In this document: piece after piece, positions 41,915 through 51,818 of the stretch
Layout: each line of letters opens with the position of its first letter
Position numbering within the stretch: the first letter of the stretch is position 1
Assembly (NCBI RefSeq): GCF_017873215.1
Contig: NZ_JAGGKA010000005.1
Span: 179,216-243,215, forward strand
Length of the DNA stretch: 64,000 nt
Reading direction: 5' to 3'
Source: Clostridium tetanomorphum
GTDB lineage: Bacteria; Bacillota; Clostridia; Clostridiales; Clostridiaceae
Position numbers and translations under genes: made by a program
Notes under the pieces: model-generated
The model's database searches: none
What the model was told of the DNA's origin: nothing
What the model saw: only the letters and a program-made list of their open reading frames with translations

Positions 41915-42427
41915 TCAATTACTTTTGCGAATTTTTTGAAGTTTTTCCAAAATATCACCTTTTATTCTATCCTCTATAGTACTTTTTTCAGATGAAATCT
42001 TTTTTTCAATTCTTGTATTTATAATTTTCTCTATGGATATTACTTCATGATAAAATTCTAAAGAGGACATACGTGTAGCGCCTCTTTGAAATGTAACTTG
42101 TTGTTCCATAAGATCCGAAGTCACTACACAAACGTCCGCTTTTCTTCCTATATTATTCACTTTTTTTTCTATAAAACTGTCAGCCGTTTCTCCTTCTTTT
42201 GTAAATACAACTATTAAAAAATTATCATACTTATCTTTTTTTTCAATGCTCTTTGCAACCATATGGGCATCAAAAACTAAAATAATTTTATATCCCTTAT
42301 AAGAAGCATAATTTTGCAACATTTCAATAAGCTTTTGTCTTGCTGCTTCCAAACTATATGACTTTATCTTCTTTAATTCAGGCCAACTATTTATTACATT
42401 GTATCCATCTACAAATACATTTCTCAC
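41915..42427 (-). CDS. NYN-domain ribonuclease, YacP/Rae1 family
   Basis: This 170-residue protein starts RNVFVDGYNVINSWPELKKI and has conserved acidic residues in VFDAHM and CVVTSDLMEQQ, the NYN/PIN-like nuclease pattern. Bacillus Rae1 is a ribosome-associated endoribonuclease that cuts mRNA in the A site. The start codon overlaps the stop of rlmB by four bases (ATGA). The order mrnC, rlmB, rae1, sigH is the Bacillus order, with thyX inserted here. Confidence 0.92.
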   Translation of the reverse strand: MRNVFVDGYNVINSWPELKKIKSYSLEAARQKLIEMLQNYASYKGYKIILVFDAHMVAKSIEKKDKYDNFLIVVFTKEGETADSFIEKKVNNIGRKADVCVVTSDLMEQQVTFQRGATRMSSLEFYHEVISIEKIINTRIEKKISSEKSTIEDRIKGDILEKLQKIRKSN

Positions 42428-43173
42428 TTTTTTATTTTTACAATCCTTTGTTTCAATATTTCATACATAAGTATCCCTCCGGCTACAGATGCATTTAAAG
42501 ATGTTATTTTCCCCATCATAGGTATCTTTATTATTACGTCACATTTTTCTCTTGTGAGTTTTGATATTCCTTTACCCTCGCTACCTATTACTAGCGCTAT
42601 TGGTCCAGTAAGTTCTGTCTCATAGCAAAAACTATCAGTGCACATATCTGCACCATATACCCATATTCCTTCTTTTTTAAGTTCTTCAATGGCACTGTTT
42701 ATATTAGGCACTTTAGCTACTTTCATATATTCAGCTGCACCAGCTGAAGTTTTATGCACAACAGGAGTTACTCCCACATTTCTTCTTTTAGAAATAATTA
42801 TTCCATGTACTCCACATACCTCTGCCGTTCTCATTATTGCTCCAAAATTATGTGGATCCTCTATTTCATCTAGTACTACTATAAATGGATCTTCTTCTTT
42901 TTCCTTTGCATATTGTAAAATATCCTTTACAGTATAATATTTGTATGGCGTTATATAAGCTATAACACCTTGATGATTGCCAGTTTCAGATAGCTGCTCT
43001 ATTTTTCTTCTATCTACCTCTTTCATAACTATACCTTTTTCCTTAGCCAAAGAAAAAATTACATTTATAGATCCTTTAGTATCACCTTTGGCAACCAGTA
43101 TTTGTTCTATTGTATTATTAGAACGAAGAGCCTCTATTACTGCATTTCTTCCTTCAATTAAATCTTCTCTCAT
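42424..43173 (-). CDS. rlmB: 23S rRNA (guanosine-2'-O)-methyltransferase RlmB
   Basis: This 249-residue SpoU family enzyme has an N-terminal substrate-binding domain (LIEGRNAVIEALRSNNTIEQ) and a knotted SAM-binding domain with VLDEIEDPHNFGAIMRTAE, VIGSEGKGIS and IPMMGKITSLNASVAGGILM. It methylates the ribose of a P-loop guanosine in 23S rRNA (G2251 by E. coli numbering). It is 18 bases after thyX. Confidence 0.95.
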   Translation of the reverse strand: MREDLIEGRNAVIEALRSNNTIEQILVAKGDTKGSINVIFSLAKEKGIVMKEVDRRKIEQLSETGNHQGVIAYITPYKYYTVKDILQYAKEKEEDPFIVVLDEIEDPHNFGAIMRTAEVCGVHGIIISKRRNVGVTPVVHKTSAGAAEYMKVAKVPNINSAIEELKKEGIWVYGADMCTDSFCYETELTGPIALVIGSEGKGISKLTREKCDVIIKIPMMGKITSLNASVAGGILMYEILKQRIVKIKK

Positions 43174-43191
43174 ATATATTACCTCTTTGAT

Positions 43192-43926
43192 TTACAGATA
43201 TTTTGCCCTTACTTCTTCCATTTTACCACAGCTCATTTTCCCTTCTGGGCAATTTCCACATACACATGAAGGTCCGCTGTATTTAAATATTATTGGAGCT
43301 ACTTCTTTCACTTCATTAAGCATAGCATTAGCTAATTCTCTAATTTCCCATTGAGCTCTATTACAACATCTATGCCTAAAAAAATTCATTAAACTTCTAG
43401 CATTCATTGTAAATATTATCTTAGTTTCACAAGCATTAGGGAAAACATATCGTGAGTCCTCAATAGCTTTTTTCTCAGCATCACTTGCCTTCATTCCCTC
43501 ACTTATATACTTTTCTTCTAATAAATCAACTATTGCATTATAAGACTTTTGACTATTTTCCATAGCCTCTATAAAAATATTTTTAGCTTCCTTATTATTT
43601 TCTATTTCAGGAGGTATTATATACTCAAATTGATTTAATTTTACATATCTTTGACTTTGCTGAGAATAAGATGCTATTCTATGTCTTACTAGCTGATGAG
43701 TTAAACTTCTAGACACTCCCTCTGCTGCAAAAGTAAATGATATATGCTCTATAGGTGATTCATGTCCATATGATATTAACACATTTAAAAATTTATTTAT
43801 CTTTTCATCATTTAAATTATCCTGTATTTCCTCAATTCCTACTGGACTATAACATAACTTTGCAGCTGAAGCTACAACTTTTTCTGGATTAGGTGTGTAT
43901 TCTAATAATTTAACTTTTACCCCCAT
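43192..43926 (-). CDS. thyX: Flavin-dependent thymidylate synthase ThyX
   Basis: I start at ATG 43926 (AGGAGGTACAAG upstream), giving 244 residues. The signature [14 protein letters not shown] (RHRxxSxxxxSxR) binds FAD and dUMP. A cysteine-rich tail ([16 protein letters not shown]) ends the protein, as in other clostridial ThyX. It makes dTMP from dUMP with methylenetetrahydrofolate and NADPH, independent of ThyA and dihydrofolate reductase. It is an insertion into the Bacillus-like mrnC-rlmB order. Confidence 0.96.
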   Translation of the reverse strand: MGVKVKLLEYTPNPEKVVASAAKLCYSPVGIEEIQDNLNDEKINKFLNVLISYGHESPIEHISFTFAAEGVSRSLTHQLVRHRIASYSQQSQRYVKLNQFEYIIPPEIENNKEAKNIFIEAMENSQKSYNAIVDLLEEKYISEGMKASDAEKKAIEDSRYVFPNACETKIIFTMNARSLMNFFRHRCCNRAQWEIRELANAMLNEVKEVAPIIFKYSGPSCVCGNCPEGKMSCGKMEEVRAKYL

Positions 43927-43970
43927 CTTGTACCTCCTATTATTTCCACTTATTTTTTCCATACATTATT

Positions 43971-44378
43971 CTAAATATTGATTATAGTATTTAAAATTTC
44001 ATTTAATCTGTCCTTTTGATTAGTCAAATATAAAAATCCTATTACTGATTCAAATCCAGTAGCCATTCTATAATCCTGTACACTAGCATTTTTAGGAATA
44101 GTACCAGATTTAGCATTTCTTCCTCTTTTAAATATTACAATTTCATCTTCATTTAAAGTTTCTTGTATATTTCTTATGAATTCACTTTGAGCATGAGCTT
44201 TAACAAAACCAACTGACTTCTTATGCAATTTATGAACACACATATCTCTATTTTTATCTATAAGATAACTTCTTATAAAAACTTCATACACCGCATCACC
44301 TATAAAGGCTAAAACTAGTGGATTTAATGCTCTTGCTTCCTGTAACGTGAACTTGCTTGTAAACAAATTGATTTCCAT
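43971..44378 (-). CDS. mrnC: Mini-ribonuclease III MrnC
   Basis: I start at ATG 44378 (GGAGAAAT upstream), giving 135 residues. The RNase III catalytic helix NPLVLAFIGDAVYEVFIRSY and the second acidic motif (MATGFESVIGFLYL) are present, and there is no double-stranded RNA-binding domain. It matures the ends of 23S rRNA. It is 37 bases past the cysS stop. Confidence 0.94.
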   Translation of the reverse strand: MEINLFTSKFTLQEARALNPLVLAFIGDAVYEVFIRSYLIDKNRDMCVHKLHKKSVGFVKAHAQSEFIRNIQETLNEDEIVIFKRGRNAKSGTIPKNASVQDYRMATGFESVIGFLYLTNQKDRLNEILNTIINI

Positions 44379-44414
44379 TAGTATTTCTCCAATCCGACTC
44401 ATAACCCTAAAGAA

Positions 44415-45815
44415 CTAGTTTATTCTCTTCCACCTTACTCCTTGTGGAGTATCCTCAAGTACAATTCCTCTTTCTTTAAGCTCATCTCTAATTTTATCCG
44501 CTAAAGCCCAATCTTTTGTTTTTCTAGCTTGTTGTCTTTGCTCTATAAGCTTTTCTATTTCTTCATCTATGTTACCCTTTATTGATTTTTGTAATATTCC
44601 TAAAGGTTTTCCTAACTCTCTTATCATATTTAATGAATATTTAACTAATTCCATTGATGAATTAGCTCCTACATTAGTATTTACATCCCTTACCATATCA
44701 TATATAACAGATATAGCATCCGCTGTATTAAAATCATCATCCATTTTTTCTATATATCTATTTTTGTATTCCTCTAAATGCCTTAGATAATCCTTTTCAT
44801 TTTCTTGAATGCTCTCTTGTGTTACTTCATTTAAAAGATTTTCAAGATTTCCTATAGCATTATATAATCTATCCAATCCTGATTTTGCAGATTCTAATAA
44901 TTCTTCACTAAAATTTAATTGAGCTCTATAGTGTCCGGATAACATAAATAACCTTACTACATCAGGCTCATATCTTTCTAATATTTCTCTTGCAGTAAAA
45001 AAGTTATTCAATGACTTTGACATTTTTTGATTGTTTACATTTAAGAATGCTGAATGCATCCAATACTTTGCGAAAGATTTTCCTGTTCTGCACTCACTTT
45101 GGGCAATTTCATTTTCATGATGTGGAAATATTAAATCATAACCACCTGCATGTATATCAATTGTTTCTCCTAAAAGTTTATGTGCCATACAAGAACATTC
45201 TATATGCCATCCTGGTCTACCTAATCCCCATGGACTTTCCCAGGCTGGCTCACCTGGTTTTTGCTTTTTCCATACAGCAAAATCCATAGGATCTTTCTTT
45301 CTCTCATCTACATCTATTCTAGCTCCTAGTTGAAGATCTTCTAAATTCTGTCCTGATAACTTTCCATATTCATTAAATTTTTTAGTTTCAAAATATACAT
45401 CTCCATCTATTTCGTATGCGTAGCCCTTATCAATTAAGTCTTCTACAAAATTTATTATTTCATCCATAAATTCCGTAGCACGAGGATTTACTGTAGCTCT
45501 TTCAATGTTTAAAGCATCAGCATCTTTATAATATTCTTTTATAAATCTATCTCCCAGTTCTTTAACTGTAGTTCCTTCTTCATTAGCCCTTTTTATCATT
45601 TTATCATCTATATCTGTAAAGTTTTGAATAAAATTAACCTTATATCCTTTATATTCAAGATATCTTCTTACTGTATCAAAAACTATAAAAGTTCTTCCAT
45701 TACCGATATGAAAGTAATTGTATACTGTAGGTCCACATACATACATACTCACTTCACCTGGTTTTATAGGAATAAATTCTTCTTTCTTTCTCGTCAATGT
45801 ATTAAAGACTTTCAT
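44415..45815 (-). CDS. cysS: Cysteinyl-tRNA synthetase
   Basis: This 466-residue class I synthetase has the HIGH motif as [12 protein letters not shown], the first zinc cysteine in [10 protein letters not shown], the second zinc motif WHIECSCMA and HENEIAQSE, and KMSKS at [11 protein letters not shown]. It attaches cysteine to tRNA-Cys. It follows ilvA by 22 bases with AGGAGGTTTAATAT before the ATG. Confidence 0.97.
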   Translation of the reverse strand: MKVFNTLTRKKEEFIPIKPGEVSMYVCGPTVYNYFHIGNGRTFIVFDTVRRYLEYKGYKVNFIQNFTDIDDKMIKRANEEGTTVKELGDRFIKEYYKDADALNIERATVNPRATEFMDEIINFVEDLIDKGYAYEIDGDVYFETKKFNEYGKLSGQNLEDLQLGARIDVDERKKDPMDFAVWKKQKPGEPAWESPWGLGRPGWHIECSCMAHKLLGETIDIHAGGYDLIFPHHENEIAQSECRTGKSFAKYWMHSAFLNVNNQKMSKSLNNFFTAREILERYEPDVVRLFMLSGHYRAQLNFSEELLESAKSGLDRLYNAIGNLENLLNEVTQESIQENEKDYLRHLEEYKNRYIEKMDDDFNTADAISVIYDMVRDVNTNVGANSSMELVKYSLNMIRELGKPLGILQKSIKGNIDEEIEKLIEQRQQARKTKDWALADKIRDELKERGIVLEDTPQGVRWKRIN

Positions 45816-45837
45816 ATATTAAACCTCCTTTTTATAC

Positions 45838-47049
45838 TTAATCTATTACTTCTAAATTATATCCTTTTTTCCTTAAAGTATCTATTACTTTCTGAGCATG
45901 CTCTCTTGTTTCTATTTCTATTTCAAATACTACATTAGCATAATCAAGCCCTTTTTCATTCCAGTTATTATCTTGCCTTACTTTTACAACATTAGCTCCC
46001 ATAGATACCACATTAGTTACTAACTGTCCTAATTGCCCTACTTTATCTTGTAGTTCAACCACAAATCTTATTCTTCTTTTTAGTATAATAAGTTCTCTAT
46101 CAATTATTTTAGATACTGAAGCTATATCTATATTTCCACCACTTATTAATGAAACAACATTTTTACCTTTTAAATCAACTTTATCACTTAAAATTGACGC
46201 AATAGCTGCTGCTCCTGCTCCTTCTGCTATTAACTTAGAACGTTCTATTAAACAAAATATACCATAAGCTATTTCATCTTCAGATACTGTTACTATATCG
46301 TCTACATATTTTTGCATATATTTAAAAGTTATATCACCAGGAGTTTTAACCGATATTCCATCCGCTAAAGATTTAACTCCTGGTAAAGTTACTATCTTTC
46401 CCTCATCCAAAGAAGCTTTAGATGAAGCTATTATTGAAGGTTGAACTCCTATGATTTTTATATCTGGCTTAATTGATTTAGCTGCTAGTGCAATACCAGA
46501 TATCAAACCTCCTCCTCCAATGGGAACAACAATAGCATCTGCTTCTGGAAGGTCTTCCAATATTTCAATTCCTATAGTTCCCTGTCCCGCTATAACCTGT
46601 TCATCATTAAATGGGTGGATAAAAGTTGCACCAGTTTCCTTTTGTACTTCTAAAGCTTTTGAATAACATTCATCGTACACTTCCCCATATTGTATTACTT
46701 CAGCTCCATATCCTTTTGTAGCCTTAACCTTTGCTTGTGGAGCAGTTATTGGCATTACAATAGTTGATTTAATACCAAAAGCTGCTGCTGCATATGCAAC
46801 TCCCTGAGCATGATTACCCGCAGACGAAGCTATAACTCCTTTTCTTTTTTCCTCTTCAGTAAGACTAACAATTTTGTTATACGCTCCTCTTATCTTAAAA
46901 GCTCCTGTTTTCTGTTTATTTTCACATTTTAGATAAATATTAAGGCCACTTTCTTTTGTAAAAGTAGATGAATAAAACAACGGTGTTTTTCTTACTATAC
47001 TTTTTATATTTTCTCGTGCCATTTGAATTTTCCCTAAATCTAAACTCAT
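45838..47049 (-). CDS. ilvA: Threonine ammonia-lyase
   Basis: This 403-residue PLP enzyme has the lysine motif KTGAFKIRGAYN, the glycine-rich phosphate loop VPIGGGGLISG, and a C-terminal ACT domain (about 325-400, RFVVELQDKVGQLGQLVTNV). It deaminates threonine to 2-oxobutanoate. The roughly 400-residue, single-ACT form covers both the isoleucine biosynthetic and the catabolic type, so ilvA or tdcB are both possible names. It is 44 bases after proS and may share the proS T-box transcript. Confidence 0.93.
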   Translation of the reverse strand: MSLDLGKIQMARENIKSIVRKTPLFYSSTFTKESGLNIYLKCENKQKTGAFKIRGAYNKIVSLTEEEKRKGVIASSAGNHAQGVAYAAAAFGIKSTIVMPITAPQAKVKATKGYGAEVIQYGEVYDECYSKALEVQKETGATFIHPFNDEQVIAGQGTIGIEILEDLPEADAIVVPIGGGGLISGIALAAKSIKPDIKIIGVQPSIIASSKASLDEGKIVTLPGVKSLADGISVKTPGDITFKYMQKYVDDIVTVSEDEIAYGIFCLIERSKLIAEGAGAAAIASILSDKVDLKGKNVVSLISGGNIDIASVSKIIDRELIILKRRIRFVVELQDKVGQLGQLVTNVVSMGANVVKVRQDNNWNEKGLDYANVVFEIEIETREHAQKVIDTLRKKGYNLEVID

Positions 47050-47093
47050 ATTATATTCCCCCTGATTTAATAATTATTCGTTAAAAGTCTATA

Positions 47094-48806
47094 CTATAAT
47101 TTTAGATTATTTTTCTCAAATTCCTTCTTTACTTTGTTATAAACTTCTTCTATGTTAATAATTTCTAAATCATCAGAACTTCTCAACTTAAATTCTACAT
47201 TGCCGTCTTTAATCTTCTTACCTACTGTTATTCTCATTGGTATACCTATTAAATCAGCATCTTTAAACTTAACTCCAGCTCTCTCATCTCTATCATCTAA
47301 TAATACTTCTACACCCATATCTCTTAATTTATTATATATTTCTTCAGCTATTCTTACCTGTTCCTCATCCTTAGTTATCGCTGGTACTACTATAACTTGA
47401 TATGGAGCTATAGATAGTGGCCATATTATTCCATTGTCATCATTATTTTGTTCTATTACTGTTGCCATAGTTCTATTTACACCTATGCCGTAACATCCCA
47501 TTATAAGAGGCTTAGTGTCACCATTTTCATCTATAAAGTTTGCTCCCATATTTTCTGAATATTTAGTACCCAACTTAAATATATGTCCAACCTCTACTCC
47601 TCTTGCTATAGTCATTGCTTCTCCACATTTAGGACATTTATCTCCCTCTACTACTTTTCTAAAATCTCCCGTAGTACCTTTAAAATCTCTTCCATAATTC
47701 ACATTTTCATAATGATATCCTGTTTCATTAGCTCCTATAATAAAATTATTCATATGTGATACTTCTTCATCTATTAATAATAAATCTACTTTAATTCCTA
47801 TTGGTCCTACAAACCCAACTTCTGCTGAAGTAACTTGTTTTACTGTATTACTATCAGCCATATCAAAATCTATAGCTCCCCCAATAGCATTTATTACTTT
47901 TACTTCGTTAACTTCTCTATCTCCCCTAACCATAACTGCTACAACTTTATCATCTGCTTTATATATTAAAGTTTTAGCAAATTTTTTAGCATCAGTACTA
48001 AAAAAATTGATCAATTCTTCTATAGTTTTAATATTAGGAGTTGCTACTTTATTTAATTCCTTAAATTCTTCTTTTTCCGGAATATCAGGAGTAGATGGTG
48101 CTTTCTCTATGTTAGCTGCATATTCACAACATGTACAGAATGCTATTTCATCTTCCCCTATTTCTGATTTAACCATAAACTCAGCAGATCCTGATCCACC
48201 CATAGCTCCTGAATCTGCTTCTACACACTTACAACTTAATCCGCATCTTTTAAATATATTATGATATGCTTCATACATTTTGTTATAAGATATATCCAAG
48301 CCTTCATAATCTTTGTCAAAGCTATAAGCATCCTTCATTACAAACTCTCTTGACCTCATCACTCCAAATCTTGGTCTTCTCTCATCTCTATATTTAGTTT
48401 GAATTTGATATAAATTTAATGGCAATTGCTTATAAGATTTAATCTCATTTCTTGCTATATCAGTAAAAACTTCTTCATGAGTTGGTCCTAAGCAGAATTC
48501 CCTTTCATTTCTGTCCTTTAATTTAAACATTTCAGGTCCAAAAACTTCCCATCTTCCGGATTCTTTCCATAACTCTGATGGAAGTAATGCAGATGCCAAA
48601 AATTCTTGAGCTCCAGTCTTATCCATCTCATCTCTAACGATGTCTTCAATCTTTTTTATAACTCTTAGTCCTAAAGGCATATAATTATAAATACCTGATG
48701 CCATTTTTCTCATCATTCCAGCTCTTAACATTAATTGATGACTTAATATTTCTGCTTCTGCTGGAGTTTCTCTTAGTGTACTTATTAGCATTTTTGATAA
48801 TCTCAT
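47094..48806 (-). CDS. proS: Prolyl-tRNA synthetase (bacterial type)
   Basis: This 570-residue class II synthetase has motif 2 [17 protein letters not shown], a YbaK-like editing insertion (about 240-380), and motif 3 [29 protein letters not shown] precedes the ATG. It is the first gene after a proline T-box riboswitch, so it is induced when uncharged tRNA-Pro builds up. Confidence 0.97.
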   Translation of the reverse strand: MRLSKMLISTLRETPAEAEILSHQLMLRAGMMRKMASGIYNYMPLGLRVIKKIEDIVRDEMDKTGAQEFLASALLPSELWKESGRWEVFGPEMFKLKDRNEREFCLGPTHEEVFTDIARNEIKSYKQLPLNLYQIQTKYRDERRPRFGVMRSREFVMKDAYSFDKDYEGLDISYNKMYEAYHNIFKRCGLSCKCVEADSGAMGGSGSAEFMVKSEIGEDEIAFCTCCEYAANIEKAPSTPDIPEKEEFKELNKVATPNIKTIEELINFFSTDAKKFAKTLIYKADDKVVAVMVRGDREVNEVKVINAIGGAIDFDMADSNTVKQVTSAEVGFVGPIGIKVDLLLIDEEVSHMNNFIIGANETGYHYENVNYGRDFKGTTGDFRKVVEGDKCPKCGEAMTIARGVEVGHIFKLGTKYSENMGANFIDENGDTKPLIMGCYGIGVNRTMATVIEQNNDDNGIIWPLSIAPYQVIVVPAITKDEEQVRIAEEIYNKLRDMGVEVLLDDRDERAGVKFKDADLIGIPMRITVGKKIKDGNVEFKLRSSDDLEIINIEEVYNKVKKEFEKNNLKL

Positions 48807-48870
48807 AATTGTAGTTCCTCCTTAAACCATTATATAAAATAAACTTAAAATTATTAAAAATACAAAAAAC

Positions 48871-48897
48871 AAAAAGCCGCCCCTTATTTAGGGCGAC
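48871..48897 (-). terminator. T-box terminator upstream of proS
   Basis: CGCCCT and AGGGGCG pair around AAATA and are followed by GCTTTTTGTTTTTTG on the minus strand. The 5' arm lies next to the T-box sequence, so antiterminator and terminator are mutually exclusive. Confidence 0.9.
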
Positions 48898-49077
48898 ATA
48901 TATCGCGGTACCACCTAATTTTTAACTTAATTCTAATAACGGATTTCTCCGGTAGGTTTTTCCTACAGCTCCAAAGTGGGTTCAAAACAGTTGAAAATCT
49001 CTCAGCTAATAATTTTCTCTCTGTAAATTTGTTCCTACTATTCTTTTTCACAGCTTACTATTTAATTATATAACTAT
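48871..49077 (-). promoter_or_regulatory. T-box riboswitch (proline) controlling proS
   Basis: The T-box sequence AGGTGGTACCGCG is exact at 48916-48904, beside the terminator. Upstream, the stem I region includes AGAGAGAAAATT and the specifier stretch TTTTGAACCCACTTTGGAGC, whose CCC (48980-48978) followed by A fits a proline specifier codon. With the promoter and the terminator this fills the 321-base gap between ispD and proS; 48807-48870 is A/T-rich leader with the ribosome-binding site. Confidence 0.9.
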
Positions 49078-49083
49078 TTATAT

Positions 49084-49111
49084 ACTATATTAATAAATAA
49101 AAAACTGTCAA
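49084..49111 (-). promoter_or_regulatory. Promoter of the proS T-box transcript
   Basis: -35 TTGACA (49111-49106) and -10 TATAGT (49089-49084) with a 16-base spacer, just past the ispD stop. Confidence 0.8.
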
Positions 49112-49127
49112 GAGTATACTCAAAAAA

Positions 49128-49817
49128 TTAATATAGCTTTTCTAAAATAGCTTCAGCAAATACCATATCTTCTGGTGTAGTAATCTTAATATTACTATAG
49201 TCTCCATCATAAATATAAACCTTATGTCCAAAAAACTCAACTATAGATGTATCATCAGTAAAATCATTTTCTTTATCTACAACATCTTCATGGCATTTTA
49301 ATATTAATTCATATTTAAAACATTGCGGAGTTTGTATATTTATCAAAGTGTTTCTATCAATACTTTTTATTAAAAACCCTTTAATATCTTTTACTTTTAC
49401 AGTATCTTTAGGCTTAACTCCACAGGAACATGCTCCATACATTTCAGCATATTCTATACCTTTTGATATTATATTATTCTTTACAAATGGTCTAGCGCCA
49501 TCATGTATAAGTACTATATTGGCATCCCTAATTTCTTTTAATCCATTAAACACAGACTCTTGTCTATTTTTGCCTCCTGATACAATTGACTTAACTTTAT
49601 TTATATTATACTTTTCTACAATGTTACTTTTACAGTATTGAACTTCTTCTTTAGCAGCCACTAAAATTATTCTATCTATTTTAGGGTGATTATTAAAAAC
49701 TTCCAAAGTATATACTAAAATAGGCTTATCTTTTATTTTTAGAAATTGTTTATTTATACCCTTTCCCATTCTAGTCCCCTTGCCTGCTGCCACAACTATT
49801 GCACAGTTTTCCCTCAT
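49128..49817 (-). CDS. ispD: 2-C-methyl-D-erythritol 4-phosphate cytidylyltransferase
   Basis: This 229-residue protein has the nucleotide-binding start IVVAAGKGTRMGKGINKQFL and VLIHDGARPFV, the IspD signature. It makes CDP-methylerythritol in the MEP isoprenoid pathway. It follows yacL, as in Bacillus, but ispF, which normally comes next there, is not here. Confidence 0.96.
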   Translation of the reverse strand: MRENCAIVVAAGKGTRMGKGINKQFLKIKDKPILVYTLEVFNNHPKIDRIILVAAKEEVQYCKSNIVEKYNINKVKSIVSGGKNRQESVFNGLKEIRDANIVLIHDGARPFVKNNIISKGIEYAEMYGACSCGVKPKDTVKVKDIKGFLIKSIDRNTLINIQTPQCFKYELILKCHEDVVDKENDFTDDTSIVEFFGHKVYIYDGDYSNIKITTPEDMVFAEAILEKLY

Positions 49818-49900
49818 AGCTTACATCTTCTCCCTATAAAATTTATCAAGTCAAAAATAATATATATTACCATACTTAATTTTATATTATACTATATTTT

Positions 49901-49945
49901 AACGCCACTAATAAACCATATAAAATATAATTTATTAGTGGCGTT
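49901..49945 (-). terminator. Terminator after yacL
   Basis: AACGCCACTAATAAA and TTTATTAGTGGCGTT form a perfect 15-base-pair stem around a 15-base A/T-rich loop. T-rich sequence flanks it better on the plus strand, so it may be bidirectional. Confidence 0.8.
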
Positions 49946-49976
49946 AGTTTTTATTTATGTTTGTATAAACTTTATC

Positions 49977-51074
49977 TTACTCAAAAGAATCCTTCTGTCT
50001 TGCAAATATCATTCTTCCTGCTGCAGTTTGAAGAACAGATGTAACAACTACATCAACAATTTCTCCTATATGTTTTCTTCCACCTTCTACTACAATCATA
50101 GTACCATCATCAAGATATGCTACTCCCTGATTAGATTCCTTACCATCTTTTATTATTTGTATCTTCATTTCTTCTCCTGGAAGTACCACCGGCTTTACTG
50201 CATTTGCTAATTCATTTATATTAAGCACTGGTACACCTTGAAATTCCGCTACTTTATTTAAATTGTAATCATTAGTTATTACTTTTCCATTCATTACTTG
50301 TGCTAATTTCAAAAGTTTACTATCTACTTCAGCTATATCAGGAAAATCTTTCTCATATATTTGTACATCAATATTAAGTTCTTTTTGTATTTTATTTAAT
50401 ATATCTAGTCCTCTTCTTCCTCTATTTCTCTTCAATCCATCAGAAGAGTCAGCTATATGCCTTAATTCTTCTAATACAAAGTTTGGTATTATAAGTGATC
50501 CTTCTATAAATCCTGTTTGACATATATCAAATATCCTTCCATCTATTATTACAGAAGTATCTAATACTTTTGGATCTGCTCTAAAACCTTTTCCTTTCTT
50601 TTCTTTAGTAATAGTTCCACTTTTCTTTATATTAGAGAATAAAGATAATATATCTTCTCTTTTTCTTAGCGCTATATTTGCGCCAAGAGCTGCCATTACT
50701 ACTGCCATTACTACTGCTACCGCTACTCCCACAACAGGTATTCTAGCTAATAGACTGACAAATAGTGCTGAAATAACCAATCCAATAATAGCTCCTATTG
50801 TACCTATTATCACTTCATTGGTTGGTAATTTTTGAATACTTCTTTCTACATAATCCATAACTTTTATAATTCCAATAATAATCCAAGGGGATATTAAAAA
50901 TAATATAAATCCAAATAATATAGTTGACATTAATATAAATAATGCTGTTTTTATAGGCCCTTGAACATACTGAAATTGTGATAAAAGCTCCGAACTTATA
51001 GCTTTTTCACCTATTATATATCCAATGGTTAGTCCTATAATTGTGAATAATCCTCTTAATATTTTTTTTAACAT
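49977..51074 (-). CDS. PIN/TRAM domain membrane protein YacL
   Basis: This 365-residue protein has four hydrophobic segments in its first 140 residues, a PIN nuclease domain with [12 protein letters not shown] and [11 protein letters not shown] (acidic residues), and a C-terminal TRAM domain ([20 protein letters not shown]). The family is always between disA/radA and ispD in Firmicutes. Whether it cuts RNA is not known to me. AGGAGGTGAATTTAGG precedes the ATG. Confidence 0.93.
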   Translation of the reverse strand: MLKKILRGLFTIIGLTIGYIIGEKAISSELLSQFQYVQGPIKTALFILMSTILFGFILFLISPWIIIGIIKVMDYVERSIQKLPTNEVIIGTIGAIIGLVISALFVSLLARIPVVGVAVAVVMAVVMAALGANIALRKREDILSLFSNIKKSGTITKEKKGKGFRADPKVLDTSVIIDGRIFDICQTGFIEGSLIIPNFVLEELRHIADSSDGLKRNRGRRGLDILNKIQKELNIDVQIYEKDFPDIAEVDSKLLKLAQVMNGKVITNDYNLNKVAEFQGVPVLNINELANAVKPVVLPGEEMKIQIIKDGKESNQGVAYLDDGTMIVVEGGRKHIGEIVDVVVTSVLQTAAGRMIFARQKDSFE

Positions 51075-51192
51075 CCTAAATTCACCTCCTAATTAAATTA
51101 TTTACACTTTATCTAACTTTCAATCCTATTAATATTTAATATATATTAATAAATTTTAATTTTCAATAAGCAGCCCTAGTATTTAATCAATT

Positions 51193-51216
51193 ATTCATTA
51201 AAAGTTTTTAATGAAT
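51193..51216. promoter_or_regulatory. Perfect 11-bp inverted repeat in the divergent yacL intergenic region
   Basis: ATTCATTAAAA and TTTTAATGAAT are separated by GT only. The spacing is too tight for an RNA hairpin without opening the top pairs, so a protein operator is possible. It lies between the yacL start and the plus-strand gene promoter. The rest of the 294-base gap is A/T-rich and has a weak minus-strand TTGAAA/TATATT pair (51166-51138) that may be the yacL promoter. Confidence 0.4.
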
Positions 51217-51297
51217 TAATATTTTAACTATCCCCCTATGATTGATTATAATTTTAATTTATTATATATATATAATAAATTTTACACCATCCTTCAG

Positions 51298-51327
51298 TTG
51301 ACAAAATTGTCTGAAAAAAATTATAAT
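51298..51327 (+). promoter_or_regulatory. Promoter of the 132-residue plus-strand gene
   Basis: -35 TTGACA (51298-51303) and -10 TATAAT (51322-51327), both perfect consensus, with an 18-base spacer. The start codon is 42 bases further. Confidence 0.82.
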
Positions 51328-51368
51328 TATCTGGAGAAATAACATATCAATATAAGGAGCTGAACTTT

Positions 51369-51767
51369 ATGAAAGATTTAATATTTGATAATTTTCAAAA
51401 TGCTGTTGAGGAATCATTATTAAGACATAAAAGTATTTTAGATATAATGACAAAATTACAAGAATCTGAAGGTCGAATAAATAGAGCTATAGTAAAATCT
51501 ATTACAAACTGTGGTTGTATTAATGTTAATGCCCAAAAACAAGAATTACCAGATGAGGATGCTGATATAGAGGACTTATCTAAAATCTTAAAAAGCCATA
51601 TAAAAGGTGATTTATGTGATAATTGCCGTGAGATCATTGAACGGGAAATAGGAAATAATTTATTCTATTTAACTTCTTTATGTAACACTTTAGATTTAAA
51701 TCTTTATGACATATTTATTAAAGAATACGATAGAATAAATACTTTAGGCAAATATACATTAAGATAA
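51369..51767 (+). CDS. Conserved clostridial hypothetical protein, MazG-like C-terminal region
   Basis: This 132-residue protein begins MKDLIFDNFQNAVEESLLRH and holds four cysteines in two groups (NCGC and CDNC). Its last third, EIGNNLFYLTSLCNTLDLNL then ILGKY-like ending, resembles the end of MazG-type nucleotide pyrophosphohydrolases, but the acidic metal-binding EExxE and ExxD motifs are not clear (N replaces D in EIGNN). I recall similar proteins beside disA in other clostridia under an uncharacterised DUF name. Function unknown. A consensus promoter and AAGGAG nine bases before the ATG support expression. Confidence 0.85.
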   Translation: MKDLIFDNFQNAVEESLLRHKSILDIMTKLQESEGRINRAIVKSITNCGCINVNAQKQELPDEDADIEDLSKILKSHIKGDLCDNCREIIEREIGNNLFYLTSLCNTLDLNLYDIFIKEYDRINTLGKYTLR

Positions 51768-51778
51768 AATACTTTTAT

Positions 51779-51818
51779 AAATAGAGTAAGTAAATTAATT
51801 ATTTACTTATTCTATTTA
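51779..51818. terminator. Convergent terminator between the 132-residue gene and disA
   Basis: AAATAGAGTAAGTAAAT and ATTTACTTATTCTATTT pair with one G-T pair and a short TAATT loop. It lies between two converging genes and can serve both strands. Confidence 0.8.
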
